In this document: piece by piece, positions 1 to 11,611 of the stretch
How positions within the stretch are numbered: position 1 is the stretch's first letter
Layout of the letters: every line of letters starts with the position of its first letter
Assembly: GCA_025765595.1 (NCBI GenBank)
Contig: JAIVFH010000063.1
Location: 1 to 64,000 of the forward strand
DNA: 64,000 nt
Source of the DNA: Obelidium mucronatum
Taxonomy: Eukaryota > Chytridiomycota > Chytridiomycetes > Chytridiales > Chytriomycetaceae
Direction: 5' to 3'
Position numbers and translations under genes: made by a program
Notes under the pieces: model-generated
The model's database searches: none
The model's input: only the letters and a program-made list of their open reading frames with translations
Told to the model about the DNA's origin: nothing

Positions 1-120
1 ACTACTATTTAAACCAGTTTATTCAACTTCAACAACTTCTACTTTCTACAACTTGAAACACTTGAAACTCAACCAACCCCCAACTACTACGCCTCAAAAT
101 TTTTCTTGACTTCAACAAAA

Positions 121-1583
121 ATGACAACAAACAACAACTTGAAAACAACTTTTACACTTGACCATGACAACATCAGTGACTTCCACCAGTGGGTTGATGA
201 CATTGAAGGTGTTGCAGCCCAACACAACGTTCTTTCGTCTCGATCAAGAATCCCACGATGACAACATCAACAACTACTTGGTCCCTTATGGTCCAAACCG
301 TGCCATCACGGCTGATCCGCAGCTCCTTGAACTTGCAGTCTGGGATAATCCTGAAGACCCAAACGATCCATGGGTTCTTCAGCTGACTGATGTTCCAAAT
401 ACTTGTCCAGGAAGTTACGCAAACAACAAGATGATGCAACGTATCATCAAGTGGAACATCTCTGCTGCCCTATTAAACATTTGTCAGCAAAACACAAAAT
501 GTGCACGTACCTGGATTCGAAACCTCCAGACCTACTACAATGCACAAACTAGGACTGATACAATGGAGACTATCAAAGAATGGATCACACTCCAACATCT
601 GTCACATGAATCCATTAGTGAATACTACAATCGATTCTCAAATATTCTTACCAAGTTGCGTGCTGATCCAACTAATGCCGCATTCCGTCCATTCATCAAT
701 CTCCCTGAAGTTATTAATCATGTCATTGACGCACTCTACAAACAGTCTTTTGGTCATCAAATTCAAAGAATCAAAAGTCTTGAAATTACAAACCTCCGTG
801 ATCTCTTGAAAGAACTCTTGGAGACTGAGAAGAACATCGGCTTCAAACCAAAGAAGACCGCAAATGACTTTGCCTTGCTCCTTGGAAGTGGACAACCCAA
901 CGGAAGCAGCAACTAATGGGACTGGGCGAGGAGGTTTCCGTGGGCGTGGTAGAGGCCGTGGTCGCGGAAGTTACAACAACGCGAGCGGTCGCCCTGGACC
1001 TTATCCAGCTCAGAACACCCAGTGGAATTGTGGAGGCGGGAACTCTAATAGGGGAGGATACGTTAATCAGGGAAGACAATTTCCTGTTAATAGTAACCAA
1101 CCCACTCACCGCTTACACGCCTTAGAGTTCACAACTCAACAACCTCCAAGTCCTTGCAAAACTTGCGGGGGCAACCACTTTCACGTTCAATGCTTCAAGT
1201 CGCAAGACTATCCATTCAACGCGCTACTTCCATTCCCTCAGGGGAAGCCGCTGCTGCCACCAAACAGGATCCGCAACGACATAGTCAAACATCCGCTGAT
1301 CCAACAACTACTGTCGAAGCCGCAAAATGCATTGTTCAATGCTCCTTTCGATAACTACCAATGGCAGCAACCCGTCTACTACCAACAGCAATCACTGATG
1401 GTTCCGCAACAACAACTTCCACCACCACCTGCTGCTCAACAACAACCTACAGTTTCATTCCAGCAGCAACCTACAGTTATCAATGATCAGCAAACCATAA
1501 ATACTATAAATACCCAGGCAAATAACTTAGCTTCGGGGTCTGGTACTATGGTTCCTGCGGGTTTTTACCGGGGCCAGCACTAA
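121..1583 (+). pseudogene. Copia gag, frameshifted
   Basis: Translation from the ATG at 121 gives a Gag-like start in frame 1 that stops near 258. The match continues in frame 2 to 916 and then in frame 3 to 1583, so at least two frameshifts are present. The middle part resembles the helical UBN2/Retrotran_gag region of copia elements. It is followed by an RGG-type Gly/Arg stretch (about 925-980) and a zinc knuckle of form CX2CX3HX4C (CKTCGGNHFHVQC, near 1157-1195), then a Gln/Pro-rich tail. The knuckle has one residue fewer than the usual CX2CX4HX4C. The product would coat element RNA, but this copy cannot make it intact. Confidence 0.75.
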
Positions 1584-3736
1584 GTTGGCCGAAAGATGGA
1601 CTTGAAGTTGACGCGCCACCTATAACTCAAGTCATCAATACATCAGCGTCACAACAAACGGAAGAAGAAGAAAATCAAATACCTTTAACTACAACTGCTA
1701 CCACTAAGAAGAAGCGACGGAAAGATAAAGCTGTTCCTGATCCTATCATTCATCAAAACATTCAACCTCAACTTCGCAAAGCTGAACGTGCCCTACAATG
1801 GAAACAATCAGCAAAGTCAACAAATACAACAACATCAAAAACCAAATTCAGTTTACCTTCAAGGATTGACCCAGCTCCCGAAGATATCCTGGATTCAAAC
1901 AACTATAATCAACTCTATGACGAAATCAAAAGGGCGTTCCGCACCGGGGGGGCCTGTGATGAGAACATGGTCTTGTCACAGCCAGACGCAGTCCCCCCTG
2001 CGAATGATAAGTCATTAGAAGAATTCATTACATTACACAACAACACTGAAACACTTACCAGTATCAAGGAAACACCAAAACTCTTGTACCAGTTTCAGCC
2101 AACAAACACCAAGTTTGTCTTTGTCATCGATGGCAGTTGTCGAAAGACTTGGTTGAAGACCACAGATTATTTCGTCTCTTTTACTCCATGTAGCCGAACC
2201 TCTGGTACCGCTGACGAAGATGGAACCCCACTACAGATCACTGGAACTGGAGACGCAGTCATTATTCTAGAAAATGGATACGCGTTACTCATCAAAGACG
2301 CATGCCTCACTCCAAAACTCACCTAATTGGGACCAATGATCTTGAAGACGCTGGACTTCACTTCCAATCCTCAAGAGGACTCCCCGGTTACATCTTCAAG
2401 TCCCATCCATCTTCAGACTTGGGACCGCATCAACCACTATTCCAATGCGTAAAGAGGAATGGACTCCACTTTCTTCCAGTACGCAATCACCCCATTCCAT
2501 CCAACCAATTGCGTCAGTTCCATTCGCTACTCTCAGCCAAACTTCAGAATATGCGTCTAAGGGAATTAAGCAAAGGACAGTTAGAAAGAGCATCGCGACA
2601 AATGTTAAACGACTTACTGGATTATGAACTTCGACACCGAATCTTTGGACATGCTAGCGACGCAAGACTCAGATACATGCAGCGTCATCATACTTCAAGC
2701 AACTTGCATCCAATTCAATTCCCGCTGAAGCCAATGCCATGCGATTCCTGCAAAAGTTGTAAAACAAATAAGCAACCGTTTAAGTCAGATCCAAAGAAAC
2801 ACTTACCTGGTGAACAACTTGGATTTGACGTCGTTGAAATCAAACCGCCACATCTTGGAAAATACCCATACGCGCTAGTAATGAACGATTATGGTTCGAA
2901 AAGATCTGACGTCGCGCTACTTGAACAAAAAGATGAAGCTTTAGTATGGGCTATCCGACTTCATCAAAAGACAATAACAAAATATCAACTTACCACGAAA
3001 CGGATGCAAATGGATCCAGGAGAACTAGGAAGATCTCCTGCATTCATGAAGTACTGCGAACTCAACAATATCTTATTCAAGCCAGGAATACCCGAACAGC
3101 ACCAAATGGATGGAGGACCCGAACGGACAATTCAAACCTTGAGCAAAATGGCTAGGACTTTCCTAAATCAATGCAAAGCACTGTTAGAATACTGGGGATA
3201 CGCGTTTGAACATGCATCAGAAATCAACAAGTCCAGAATATGCCAGCTCCGGAATTCGTCCTCGAACGTCTCATTTCCAACCCTTCCGCTGTGCTGTCAA
3301 GTATCTTCCTGTATCAACACAAATTGTTAGCAAGATGGAACCAACGCCGAAAGAGGGAATTTACCTTGGATCCAAGACCCCATCCCAAGTTATTGTCCTC
3401 GACTTGGAAACTGCTCGGGTTCATCTTGTTCGATTCAAAGATTGTATCTTCAAGCCCACCATATATCCGTCGTGGCCGCAACCAACATTCGCTACATCCA
3501 CACAACTTGGTCTTGAATTAACCAGAGTTACCAACCAAGACAACGTCGCTGTGGATACAAATGTTAAAAACTACCTTGACATAATGGAAAAAGTCAAGAA
3601 CAAACCTCTCGACGCTGAGACACTCCAAGCTTTGCGCACCAACCGCAAGCAACCAAAATTACATCACACCCTCCTCAAGGCGAACGCCGCGAGACTTGAA
3701 GTACAAAACACAAATCATCATTTAACAAAAACGTAA
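1560..3736 (+). pseudogene. Copia protease and integrase region, frameshifted
   Basis: Frame 2 runs from about 1560 to 2326 and covers the linker and a retroviral-type aspartic protease. The active-site stretch near 2125 reads VIDGSC where D-S/T-G is expected, so the catalytic triad looks swapped and probably dead. Frame 1 (2302-3300) carries the GAG-pre-integrase HHCC zinc region (H...H...CDSCKSC, about 2635-2760) and an rve-type integrase core with the late motif PERTIQ near 3117. Frame 2 (about 3280-3736) continues into the copia post-core segment (EGIYLGSKTPS). The known role is to cut the polyprotein and integrate the cDNA. Frame changes and the altered protease motif argue against function. 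Confidence 0.75.
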
Positions 3737-4131
3737 GATACAACACAATAACCCCAATCCTTCCTTACCATTCATCTTGTTTGGAACTTGCGGGGGACGC
3801 CTTGTAAGACTTAACGGGAACGGATTGAGGGGAAGCTACAATACACAAACAAAATTAAATTAATAAGGGCCAAGCCCTGATCCCGGGATCCCCAACACAT
3901 AAACAAAATACATACCTTGATCACCTATATCAACGGTAGCCACATACAATTGGAAGTACTCTCGAAGAGAGGAAACTCCACATACAAATCACTACAAAAA
4001 TCAAAACAACTTTTAACACACATCATTACAAAAACACATATATTCTTACCTCAATCGCTCGAATCAACGACGATACACTAGTCACAATACGAATAACACT
4101 TAGTAAAACTACCAAACCACTTAAAAGTGCA
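3737..4131 (+). other. Non-coding gap inside pol
   Basis: No open frame joins integrase to reverse transcriptase here, whereas an intact copia pol is continuous. The stretch is AT-rich. It contains the polypurine 11-mer at 3825-3835 and a 12-bp palindrome GATCCCGGGATC near 3880. It may be an insertion or heavily decayed coding sequence. Confidence 0.5.
3825..3835 (+). promoter_or_regulatory. Possible central polypurine tract of the retrotransposon
   Basis: The 11-mer TTGAGGGGAAG here is identical to the tract immediately before the putative 3' LTR (6551-6561). Ty1-like elements are known to carry a second, internal polypurine tract in pol that primes plus-strand synthesis. The identity of the two tracts is seen directly; the priming role is inferred. 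Confidence 0.45.
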
Positions 4132-5956
4132 ATGAAGCGTACCTTAACAAGCCAAGGTCTTGGTACTTCAGTGCGACCGCCGCCGCAACCACCACCAACA
4201 GTACCAAAACCAGCAACGGCACCGCGACGTATGTCTCAGAGACTCAGCAAATCACGGACATTACTTGCGACGACGCTACTTTGCTCACCGACACTCGACG
4301 AAGAGGAAACACATGTTTTTGGTGAAGAATGGTCATCAGCAACAATCGAGGATAAACTACATGACGTACCACTCACCTCGACACCTGTCTCAAAGACTCC
4401 TGAATTTCCAAAGACACGGAACGCAGCCATGAAGAGCAAATTCCAAGAAGAATGGCTTGCAGCCGAAAAAGCCGAACTTGACGCACTCGTGGATAACAAG
4501 ACCTACAGACTTGTCAAAGCTCCTGACGGCATCAATATCGTTGGCAGCAAATGGGTTTACAAGGTCAAGTTGAACAGCGATGGATCTGTTGAACGGTTTA
4601 AGGCGCGTTTAGTCGCTCAGGGATATACTCAACAATTTGGATTGGATTATACGGAAACTCACTCACCAGTAATGCACGCAGCAACTTTCAGATGGCTTTT
4701 ATTGCTCACAGCAATCAACGGGTGGGATACCTGCATGTGCGACGTGAGCACCGGGTACTTGTATGGCAATATCGACGAACCAGTCTACATGAAGCAGCCT
4801 CCTGGATACAACGATGGAACCGGCAGGGTCTATGAACTCCTAAAAGGACTTTATGGATTAAAACAAGCGGGTCGTATTTGGTATAAGAAGTTGACAACTC
4901 ACCTCAAAGAAACAGGATACACTCAGTCGAAAGCGGACCCGTGCGTCTTCTTTAAGACTGTGGATGGCAAGAAAGTGTACTTGGCTATCTACGTTGACGA
5001 CTTGTGTTTCTTTGGTGACCAAGCACTTATCGATGAGGGCGTGATTTCTCTTAGCAAGGAATTCAAAATGCGAGACTTAGGAAAAATTACCTACACAATC
5101 AGAATACAAGTTGAACACGTGCCCTCCGGAATCTTCATCCACCAATCAAAATACATCAAGGAAATCTTGGAGCGATTTACGGGGCATTTTTCGCATTATC
5201 CAATTTCCACTCCCTTGCCAAGCTCATTTTCACCAACTCCAGCATCAGACACCACCCCCTTATTCAACAACCCATCCCTATACCTTGAAGCCATTGGATG
5301 CCTCAAGTACGCAGCTATCAACACTGGCCCGGACATTTCTACAGCAATCTCTTTCCTATCTATCTTCTCCAGCAAACCATCTCAGCAACACTGGGAAGAC
5401 CTCATGCGTGTCTTCCGCTACATCCATGACACACAAGACCATGGTATCTTCTACTCCAAACAAGGCAATTCAAGTCCTATCGGCTACAGCAACGCCGCAT
5501 GCAACATCCACCACGAAGCTAAGTCTCAGCTTGGCTACATGGTTGTACTCGCGGATGGCGTCATCAGCTGGAAATCAACCAAGACTCCAGTCACACCACT
5601 ATCATCTACAGAAGCCGAATACATGTCTATCAGCGAATTAGGACGCGAAACTACAGTCTTTTATTCAGCTATACGATACACTCAACATACCACTCGAAAA
5701 ACCAATTCAAGTATTCGAAGACAACCAATCTACTATTCATCAATGCAACACCGACGTATTCTCACATCGATCAAAGCACATCAATATTCGATACCACTAC
5801 ATTCGCGAACTAGTCAATTTAAAACAAGTCAAGGTCACTTGGATCAAGACCGCTGACCAGCCAGCCGATTTACTCACCAAGTGCCTTGGACGCGATCAAT
5901 TCAAGAAACTTCGTGCCAAATTTGGCATGATGTCTCTTACCGCGATTACAATTTAA
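4132..5956 (+). pseudogene. Copia reverse transcriptase and RNase H
   Basis: An RVT_2 reverse transcriptase is clear. It opens with a typical block (WVYKVKLNSDGSVERFKARL near 4550), continues through LYGLKQAGRIWY and has the catalytic YVDD motif (AIYVDDLCFFG, about 4986-5018). The RNase H domain ends with the usual LSSTEAEYMS (near 5600-5630). The first RNase H aspartate block reads GYSNAA rather than GYSDAD, which removes a catalytic residue. Frame 1 is lost after about 5660, and the C-terminus (ADQPADLLTKCLGRDQFKK) continues in frame 2 to a stop at 5954-5956, so there is at least one frameshift. The domain copies element RNA into cDNA; this copy is unlikely to be active. Confidence 0.88.
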
Positions 5957-6151
5957 ACAATTCACAATTCAAGATTGACTTCCGCGATACGCATTGGGGC
6001 TAGTCGTGATTTGCCCCCAATAATGCTAAGTCAATTCTATTCAATTCAATTCGATTTCGATTCTAGAACATAGAAACTTCATATTTTAAACACACAACTC
6101 ATATAGAACACTTCAACTATTTATTCAAGTTCAAAAGTACACAAGAAAACC

Positions 6152-6225
6152 AACCACTTAGCTCAATGGTCAGAGCACAAGTCTGCTACCAAGACATCCC
6201 AGGTTTCAAGACCTGCTCTGCGCAC
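6152..6225 (+). repeat. tRNA-derived (SINE-like) sequence
   Basis: The sequence has a pol III A box (TAGCTCAATGG, 6159-6169) and a B-box-like element (GGTTTCAAGACC, 6202-6213). It folds as three tRNA arms: D stem GCTC/GAGC (6161-6164 with 6173-6176), anticodon stem GTCT/AGAC with a 7-nt loop (6181-6195), and T stem CAGGT/ACCTG (6200-6215). No acceptor stem pairs and the T loop is one base short, so it is not a working tRNA. A tRNA-derived SINE head or decayed tRNA gene inside the retrotransposon remnant is the best reading. Confidence 0.55.
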
Positions 6226-6550
6226 TTGTTCGATTATTACATATCCGCCTGTGAAGGTTTCACTTTATCCTTGCTTCGCCACTTTAATGGTTGAGCGAGG
6301 GACGAGTGTTTTAGTCAGTAAGAATCTGACACAGGGTGTAATAACGCAAGACTGCACAGAAAGACACAACTCTCAAGCAATTCACACGATCAAGGGGAAG
6401 GCACCATCACGTGACAATCACATGACCTTCGCCGAACCTGATTTAATCACCAAGCCTTAATTTATCATTGGCAATTAATCAAGTCATATTCATGTCACAT
6501 GACGCAAGTCTGATCGTTGTTCAATTCATTCTTTATTCAATCATGTTCAC

Positions 6551-6561
6551 TTGAGGGGAAG
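6551..6561 (+). promoter_or_regulatory. 3' polypurine tract
   Basis: The purine-rich run TTGAGGGGAAG is followed directly by TGTTGG, the usual start of a copia LTR. It would prime plus-strand DNA synthesis. Confidence 0.5.
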
Positions 6562-6703
6562 TGTTGGAGGCACATGAAACTCATGTTGCAAGCTCCATGT
6601 TTGGGAATAAAGTTTAAGAATTCTCTCCAAAATCTCTCTAGTGTCCACAACGATCAGCTCACCTGTCTACAGAACCAGCACCGCTTCCAGTCCCTCTACA
6701 ACA
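6562..6703 (+). repeat. Putative 3' LTR, short
   Basis: The segment starts TGTTG right after the polypurine tract and can be closed by the inverted CAACA at 6699-6703, giving a 142-bp LTR with TG...CA ends. No second LTR is visible to confirm it, so the right boundary is a guess. Confidence 0.35.
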
Positions 6704-8606
6704 TATTCTTAGGTTGTGATCACAGGACAGATCACGTGCCTTTGGTTGTAAGCTGTCTTCTTTGATGTTGGTTTCTAAAAAGGTTGTTCTGAATATGAAT
6801 AAACTAGGGACAGTGCTTGCTTTTGGTTTTACTTGTTTGACGCTGTCCTCTTCAGATTGATCATTGTCATCGGAATCATCTCTACAAGGGCGTTGTTTTG
6901 TTATAGCTTTGGTTTAGCAGGAAGGGGTTGAAGAAAATCATCACCCTTCGTCTTCCTCTTGCTCATCAGAGTCTTCATCTTCATTGCCTTTATCTTTGTC
7001 ATCTTCTGATCCTTCCGACTCTTCCTCTTCCTCTTCATCTGACAGTGGTGATGCAAAACTGCTTTGTAAACCATCTCAGAATCCCTTCCAGCAGCAACAG
7101 AAAAAAAGAAGAGACCTGTTTGACAATGTTGGAAATCTGTTTTTTAGTGGCAACATGTTTGCCCATTTTTTTTTAATTTATCGATCAGTCAACAAAAAAG
7201 AAAGAAAGTAACATTTAGATGAATTTGTATGGTGTTATTGATCACAAGAAGAAAACGGAAAGCAAGCAGAATGAGAAATGAGACATGTAATAAATGTGAG
7301 TGAGTGTGTGAGTGTATGTTTGTGTGTTTGTGGAAGAACAAGAGGGAATAGCCCAAGAATCCATGAGGAATCACTCTTTCAGCACCAGCCGCCGCCCCAT
7401 CCAACCCCCCAATCAACCCAAATTCATCCCCACCATTTCCCCCAACCCCAACCCCAACACCGCCAAGACCAAGACCACCACCTTCCTTCAAACTCTGGGC
7501 TGCCGCATTCAAAGCTGCAACAATCACTATGGCTTCCGCAACCCCACCACCACTCCACCTACTTCAAAGCTGCCAACTCGGCTGCACTCAAGAATGCTCC
7601 TCCAGGCCCGCTCGGCCGCCTCATTGCATGTTTATGTCGCAATTCTTGTGCATATGGCGTGTTTTGTTATGTTGCGAGACTTGGTTGGATTTTGGCCATC
7701 AGGAGCGTGCGTGCTTTGTGACTTGGCAAAAAAAAATGTTGTGAAGAATTCACCAACAAGGATACCTACTGGAGTGGCTGCGCAGCTGCAATCTTAAAGA
7801 CAGGAAAACGGTCATGCCAATCATTCAATGATGATATGTGAAACTTTGGAATGGACTGTTGTAACACCTGTTAGATCCAGAAAGCCAAATAAGGACTTGA
7901 GGGCTCAGAGGGCACAAGAGCTTAGAGGGCCCAAAGGCTAGACCAATAATGGCTGGAAGTCACGAGAGACAAAGGCAAAGTAGTACAAAGACTGTAAGAC
8001 TGACGCAGAATGTATTGAAACTGAACTTAAACTCAGGGAAAACACCTTGCTATTTATGCAAGTTTCCAACCAAAGATAAGAAATACAGATAACAAATATA
8101 TATGAAAGAAAACATCAAAGATATCATTACAGAAACACAAAACATCAAGAATGATAAGAAATAAAACTTTGTGGAAGAAAGAATTCCCTGATTATAAATC
8201 AGGATGACAAATGATAACAAATTCCTCTAACGGAGACTTGAAGTAAAAAGACAAGAGTGGGAATCAAATCTAGGCTTCCTGAGAGTGGGAAGGGGGGAGG
8301 AATTAGTGTGCCGAAAGCCACAGCCTCTGTTCTTCATCATCCAATAAAAAACTCAGAGCTTACTCCATTACCCATTTGGCAAATGGAAGTGCCACCCTCT
8401 GTGCCTGGTGTGCCCTACTGCCAGACGGTACATTACAGCAGCAGCAACCCTTGCACAGCCAGTTTCTGCATGCAGTGTGCCGCCCCTTTTCTCCCTTTGA
8501 CAATAACTGCTAATCGCTATGATTATAAATACCATCAAAGTAACCCTGTGCCAAATTGGGTGAAGGGGCCAAATCAAGTCAAGGGAAAATCTTTTGACAA
8601 AAAACA
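6704..8606. other. Gene-poor interval, no supported gene
   Basis: No conserved protein can be read here. It holds a Ser/Asp-rich open stretch (about 6985-7150), a C-rich Pro/Asn/Thr-coding tract (about 7390-7560), a short Cys-containing open frame ending near 7832 and AT-rich sequence from 8040 to 8230. A TGTTAGATCC start at about 7869 resembles an LTR end but has no partner. It may hold decayed genes or transposon remains. Confidence 0.4.
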
Positions 8607-10284
8607 ATGATGTGGATTCGGCTGGCAGTTGGACACACCCCTCGAACGCTCGCGCGTCATGTGCGGCGGTATCAAATGCTTCCAGGCTCAACAGTGTTGC
8701 AGATGCTCGACGGCAACTCGGTTGTGTACCGCAACACCAGCGATGCTACCGCCAGCACCGCCAGTGCGCGCGAGATCCACGTGGCGTCATTCCCGGCGAA
8801 TGCGCCGATCGAAGACGCCTTTTCCGTCAACCGCATTGACTTTGGCGCCAAGACTTGCGGCAGCAGTGGCGCGGCACCCGCAGGCAAGGTCTTCAACCTG
8901 TTTGCCGTGTACGACGGCCACTGGGCGCCGCACTGCTCGAACGCCCTGAGCCAGATTCTGCCCGTGTTTATCCAGGACACCATCAGCGATCCGAATCCGT
9001 CATTCTACGCCCCGTCGTCCAACGCCGTGTCGCCTCCTTCCACCACAGGGTCGGAGCTACCCCAAAAGCTGTCGTCTGCCTTCATACACTGCGACGCCTC
9101 TCTGCTTTCTTATCCCTTTTCTCTATTGCCAGAGTCTTTTTTCGAAACTCCGAACGACAAGATTCTGGATTTGGTTGATAAGGAAGTACGTGAACAAGTG
9201 GGTCAAGCGCTGCTTCCGGCGGTCACAGGAAGTTGCGCCCTTGCTGCTTTAGTTCGCGGCAATGAACTTGTTGTAGCAAATACTGGAGATTGTCGTGCCG
9301 TGTTGGGCTCAGAGGGAGTTGCTGGTACCATACTAGAAGATATCTCTGACTGAAAATAACGCGTCTTTCTTTCATTCAGGTACATTTGTTGCCAAAGATT
9401 TGTCTAAAGATCATAACGGAGAGAATGCATCGGTAGGGTTTCTTTTAGATTTTTGCTTTTTTTTTCTGATTTTCTTTTTTCGTGCAAAGGAAGTTGCTCG
9501 TCTGCGATCTGAACACCCTGAGGAAGAAAAAAAGGATGTTATTTTCGCGCATCCTGGCGATCGGAGCAAGACAATGCGCGTTTTGGGGGGGTTGATGCCA
9601 ACACGTTCTTTTGGAGGTTTCTACAGAGCACTTTTTCCTTGGAGTTTGATTTTGACAGATTTCTTTACTAGACGCAAAGTATAAGTATCCCTTGGATGTT
9701 ATCGAAAAGGTTGATATCTTGGAACCATCCATCAAACGGGTAATTCCAATGCAACCGCTTTGCAAAACTCCTCCTTGTATGTGCGCTATTCTTTTCCTTC
9801 CTTGTCTTATCAACATCTTTTTTTTTATACTTTTGCGATAGACATTACTGCTGCCCCAGAAGTATCCGAACACACTCTCACCTCCAAAGATCGTTTTCTG
9901 ATTCTAGCAACAGACGGCCTCTTTGACCAACTTAGCTCAAAGCAGGCTGTTGAAGTTGTTTCTTCGTTACTTGGGAACAAGCTCCCAAAGCAGTTCCCAC
10001 CTTGGCTTCCAACTTCTGAGAAACTTGCAACGCATCTGTTACCAACAACTGTGAAAACTTGTGTTGATGGAGATGGAAATGTTGTGAATGATTTTGAAGG
10101 AGTGAATCTTGCAACGAGTTTGGTTCGTGCTGCTATGGTGGGAGGGTCTGGTCGCGTATCTAGTAAAAGAGATGCTGCTGGATTGATGAATTTGGCTGAA
10201 GAAGCAGAGTTGAGAGCGGGTTTGGAACCTGGTCAAGCAAGAAATGTTCGGGATGACATCACATGTATTGTGGTTGTGTTTTGA
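8607..10284 (+). CDS. PTC5: Mitochondrial pyruvate dehydrogenase phosphatase (PP2C/PDP family)
   Basis: A PP2C-type Ser/Thr phosphatase of the PDP1/Ptc5 subgroup, which dephosphorylates and activates the pyruvate dehydrogenase E1 subunit in the mitochondrial matrix. Exons read 8607-9324, 9380-9432, 9490-9616, 9672-9776 and 9842-10284, and the frame is kept across all four introns. PDP-specific stretches are visible: ANAPIEDAFS, VYDGHWAPH (PP2C metal site), VANTGDCRAVLG, GLMPTRSFGDAKYKYP, TPPYITAAPEV and ILATDGLFD. The Arg-rich, amphipathic N-terminus starting MMWIRLAVGH fits a mitochondrial presequence. The GC-rich first exon contrasts with the AT-rich rest. The stop lies only 13 bp before the next start codon. 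Confidence in the family is high; the choice between Met 8607 and Met 8610 is open. Confidence 0.92.
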
Positions 10285-10297
10285 CCAAATAAAAACC

Positions 10298-11573
10298 ATG
10301 GAATTCGCACGCATTGATGTGTTCATTGACGAAACGGCGGGCGAACTATCTGATGGCATTCCTCTTCCGCCAGAATATGATGGGGGGACAGATTGGACTG
10401 ATGAATCGCTTTGGGAAGAACCTCAACCATTACCATCAACAACAATACAGCCTACCTTACCGGTAGACCTGGAAATACTCGAGAGCGTTGGATACAACAT
10501 GAATCTCTTATCCTTGAATCCTGCTACATCTTCAGCAAGGAAGGGCAAAGAAAAGGCGACTGAAGTCTGTCGTCACATGTTGGCTGGCGGATGTTTCAGA
10601 AGCGATTGCTGGTTCAGCCATGATCTATCCGCAACAGTCTGCAAGTTTTTTCTCCAAGGGTTTTGCGTGAAAGGCGAAGAGTGCCCGTTCTTGCATGATG
10701 AGGATGAGATCTCTCGTGTTTGGGATGACTATGAATATTATGAGGATGAGCCCCCTCCTCCATCAACTGCAGAGATGGATTACGAAAATCTAGAAAATGC
10801 TTTTCCTTCTTTAACCGAGGACGATGTGGAACAGCAGCGGAAAGAAAAGTTTGACTTTTGGGGGCCAACAATTCCTTTCAGTGATGCCTTGAAAAAGAAG
10901 CCCACGACTGGGAATGGGGAATTTAATGCTGGTGTTGCACGGGCAGTGCCATCTGGAACAGCGGCGCGGTATCTCGAAGAAAATAGCCGGAGGGTGAAGG
11001 TGAATGGGATGAAATGGTTGAACACTGGCGGATCGGTTGATGCGCTCTACACAAAACATCGAAAAGAGGCCGCAGAAGTTGCCGAACAACGGAATAAGCT
11101 ATTTCAAAGGTTTTCCTCTTGTTTTTTTGACTGACTTGTGGTTTCGACTAACAAATTCATGCAGAGCTGCAGAGGCTTTTCGTTCTGGGAATACAGCAGC
11201 AGCCAAGACATTTTCCGTGGAGGCTAGAAAACTGGATGCACAAATGCAACAGATGCATTCAGAAGCATCTGCTCTAATTTTTGAGCAACGCAACCGACAC
11301 ACTACGTCAACCAGCGAAGAACGAGTGATTGACCTACACGGACTTCATGGAGATGAAGGAATATACTATTTGGACACTGCGCTTGCAGCTTTGACGCGAG
11401 AAAAGTTTCATGGGACAGTGACCGTTATTACAGGGACGGGACATCACTCAAGGGGGTCTCTCGCCAAAATAGCGCCTCAAATTCGAGATCATTTCCGACG
11501 GATTGGTCTGGCATTTCAAGAAGGCACATTGGAGGATGGGAGAGGGGGGATATTCATCCTGAAGATCAAGTAA
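10298..11573 (+). CDS. CCCH zinc-finger and Smr-domain protein
   Basis: Two exons, 10298-11109 and 11165-11573. After an acidic N-terminus come two CCCH zinc fingers (CRHMLAGGCFRSDCWFSH and CKFFLQGFCVKGEECPFLH, about residues 90-130). A DUF1771-type helical stretch (AAEAFRSGNTAAAKTFSVEA) spans the splice junction, and a C-terminal Smr domain carries the signature VIDLHGLHGDE and TGTGHHSRG. Smr domains are nicking endonucleases or RNA-cleaving modules. CCCH-Smr proteins are common in fungi, and related Smr proteins (yeast Cue2, worm NONU-1) cut mRNA at stalled ribosomes, so a role in RNA handling or decay is likely by family only. The DxH and GxGxxS Smr residues are present. Confidence 0.88.
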
Positions 11574-11611
11574 CAATAAATTTATAAAGAGTGTTATTTA
11601 ACTGTAAAAAA

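Larger units (their letters stand above)
1..6703 (+). mobile_element. Degenerate Ty1/copia-type LTR retrotransposon
   Basis: The order gag, protease, integrase, reverse transcriptase, RNase H is the Ty1/copia order, in which integrase precedes reverse transcriptase. The coding sequence shifts frame repeatedly: frame 1 from 121, then frames 2, 3, 2, 1, 2, and later 1 and 2 in the RT-RNase H part. This marks a non-autonomous, decaying copy. About 400 bp without coding lies between integrase (ends 3736) and reverse transcriptase (starts 4132). A probable 3' LTR follows a polypurine tract at 6551-6561. The 5' LTR is not visible and probably lies left of the window. A tRNA-like segment sits between the end of pol and the 3' LTR. 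Confidence 0.85.

Noticed and set aside
7189..7527. Gly-rich minus-strand frame
   Set aside because: It arises from a C-rich plus-strand tract (CCC/CCA repeats), with no start context or domain support.
7869..8280. Possible solo LTR starting TGTTAGATCC
   Set aside because: No matching inverted end, target-site duplication or second copy is visible in the window.
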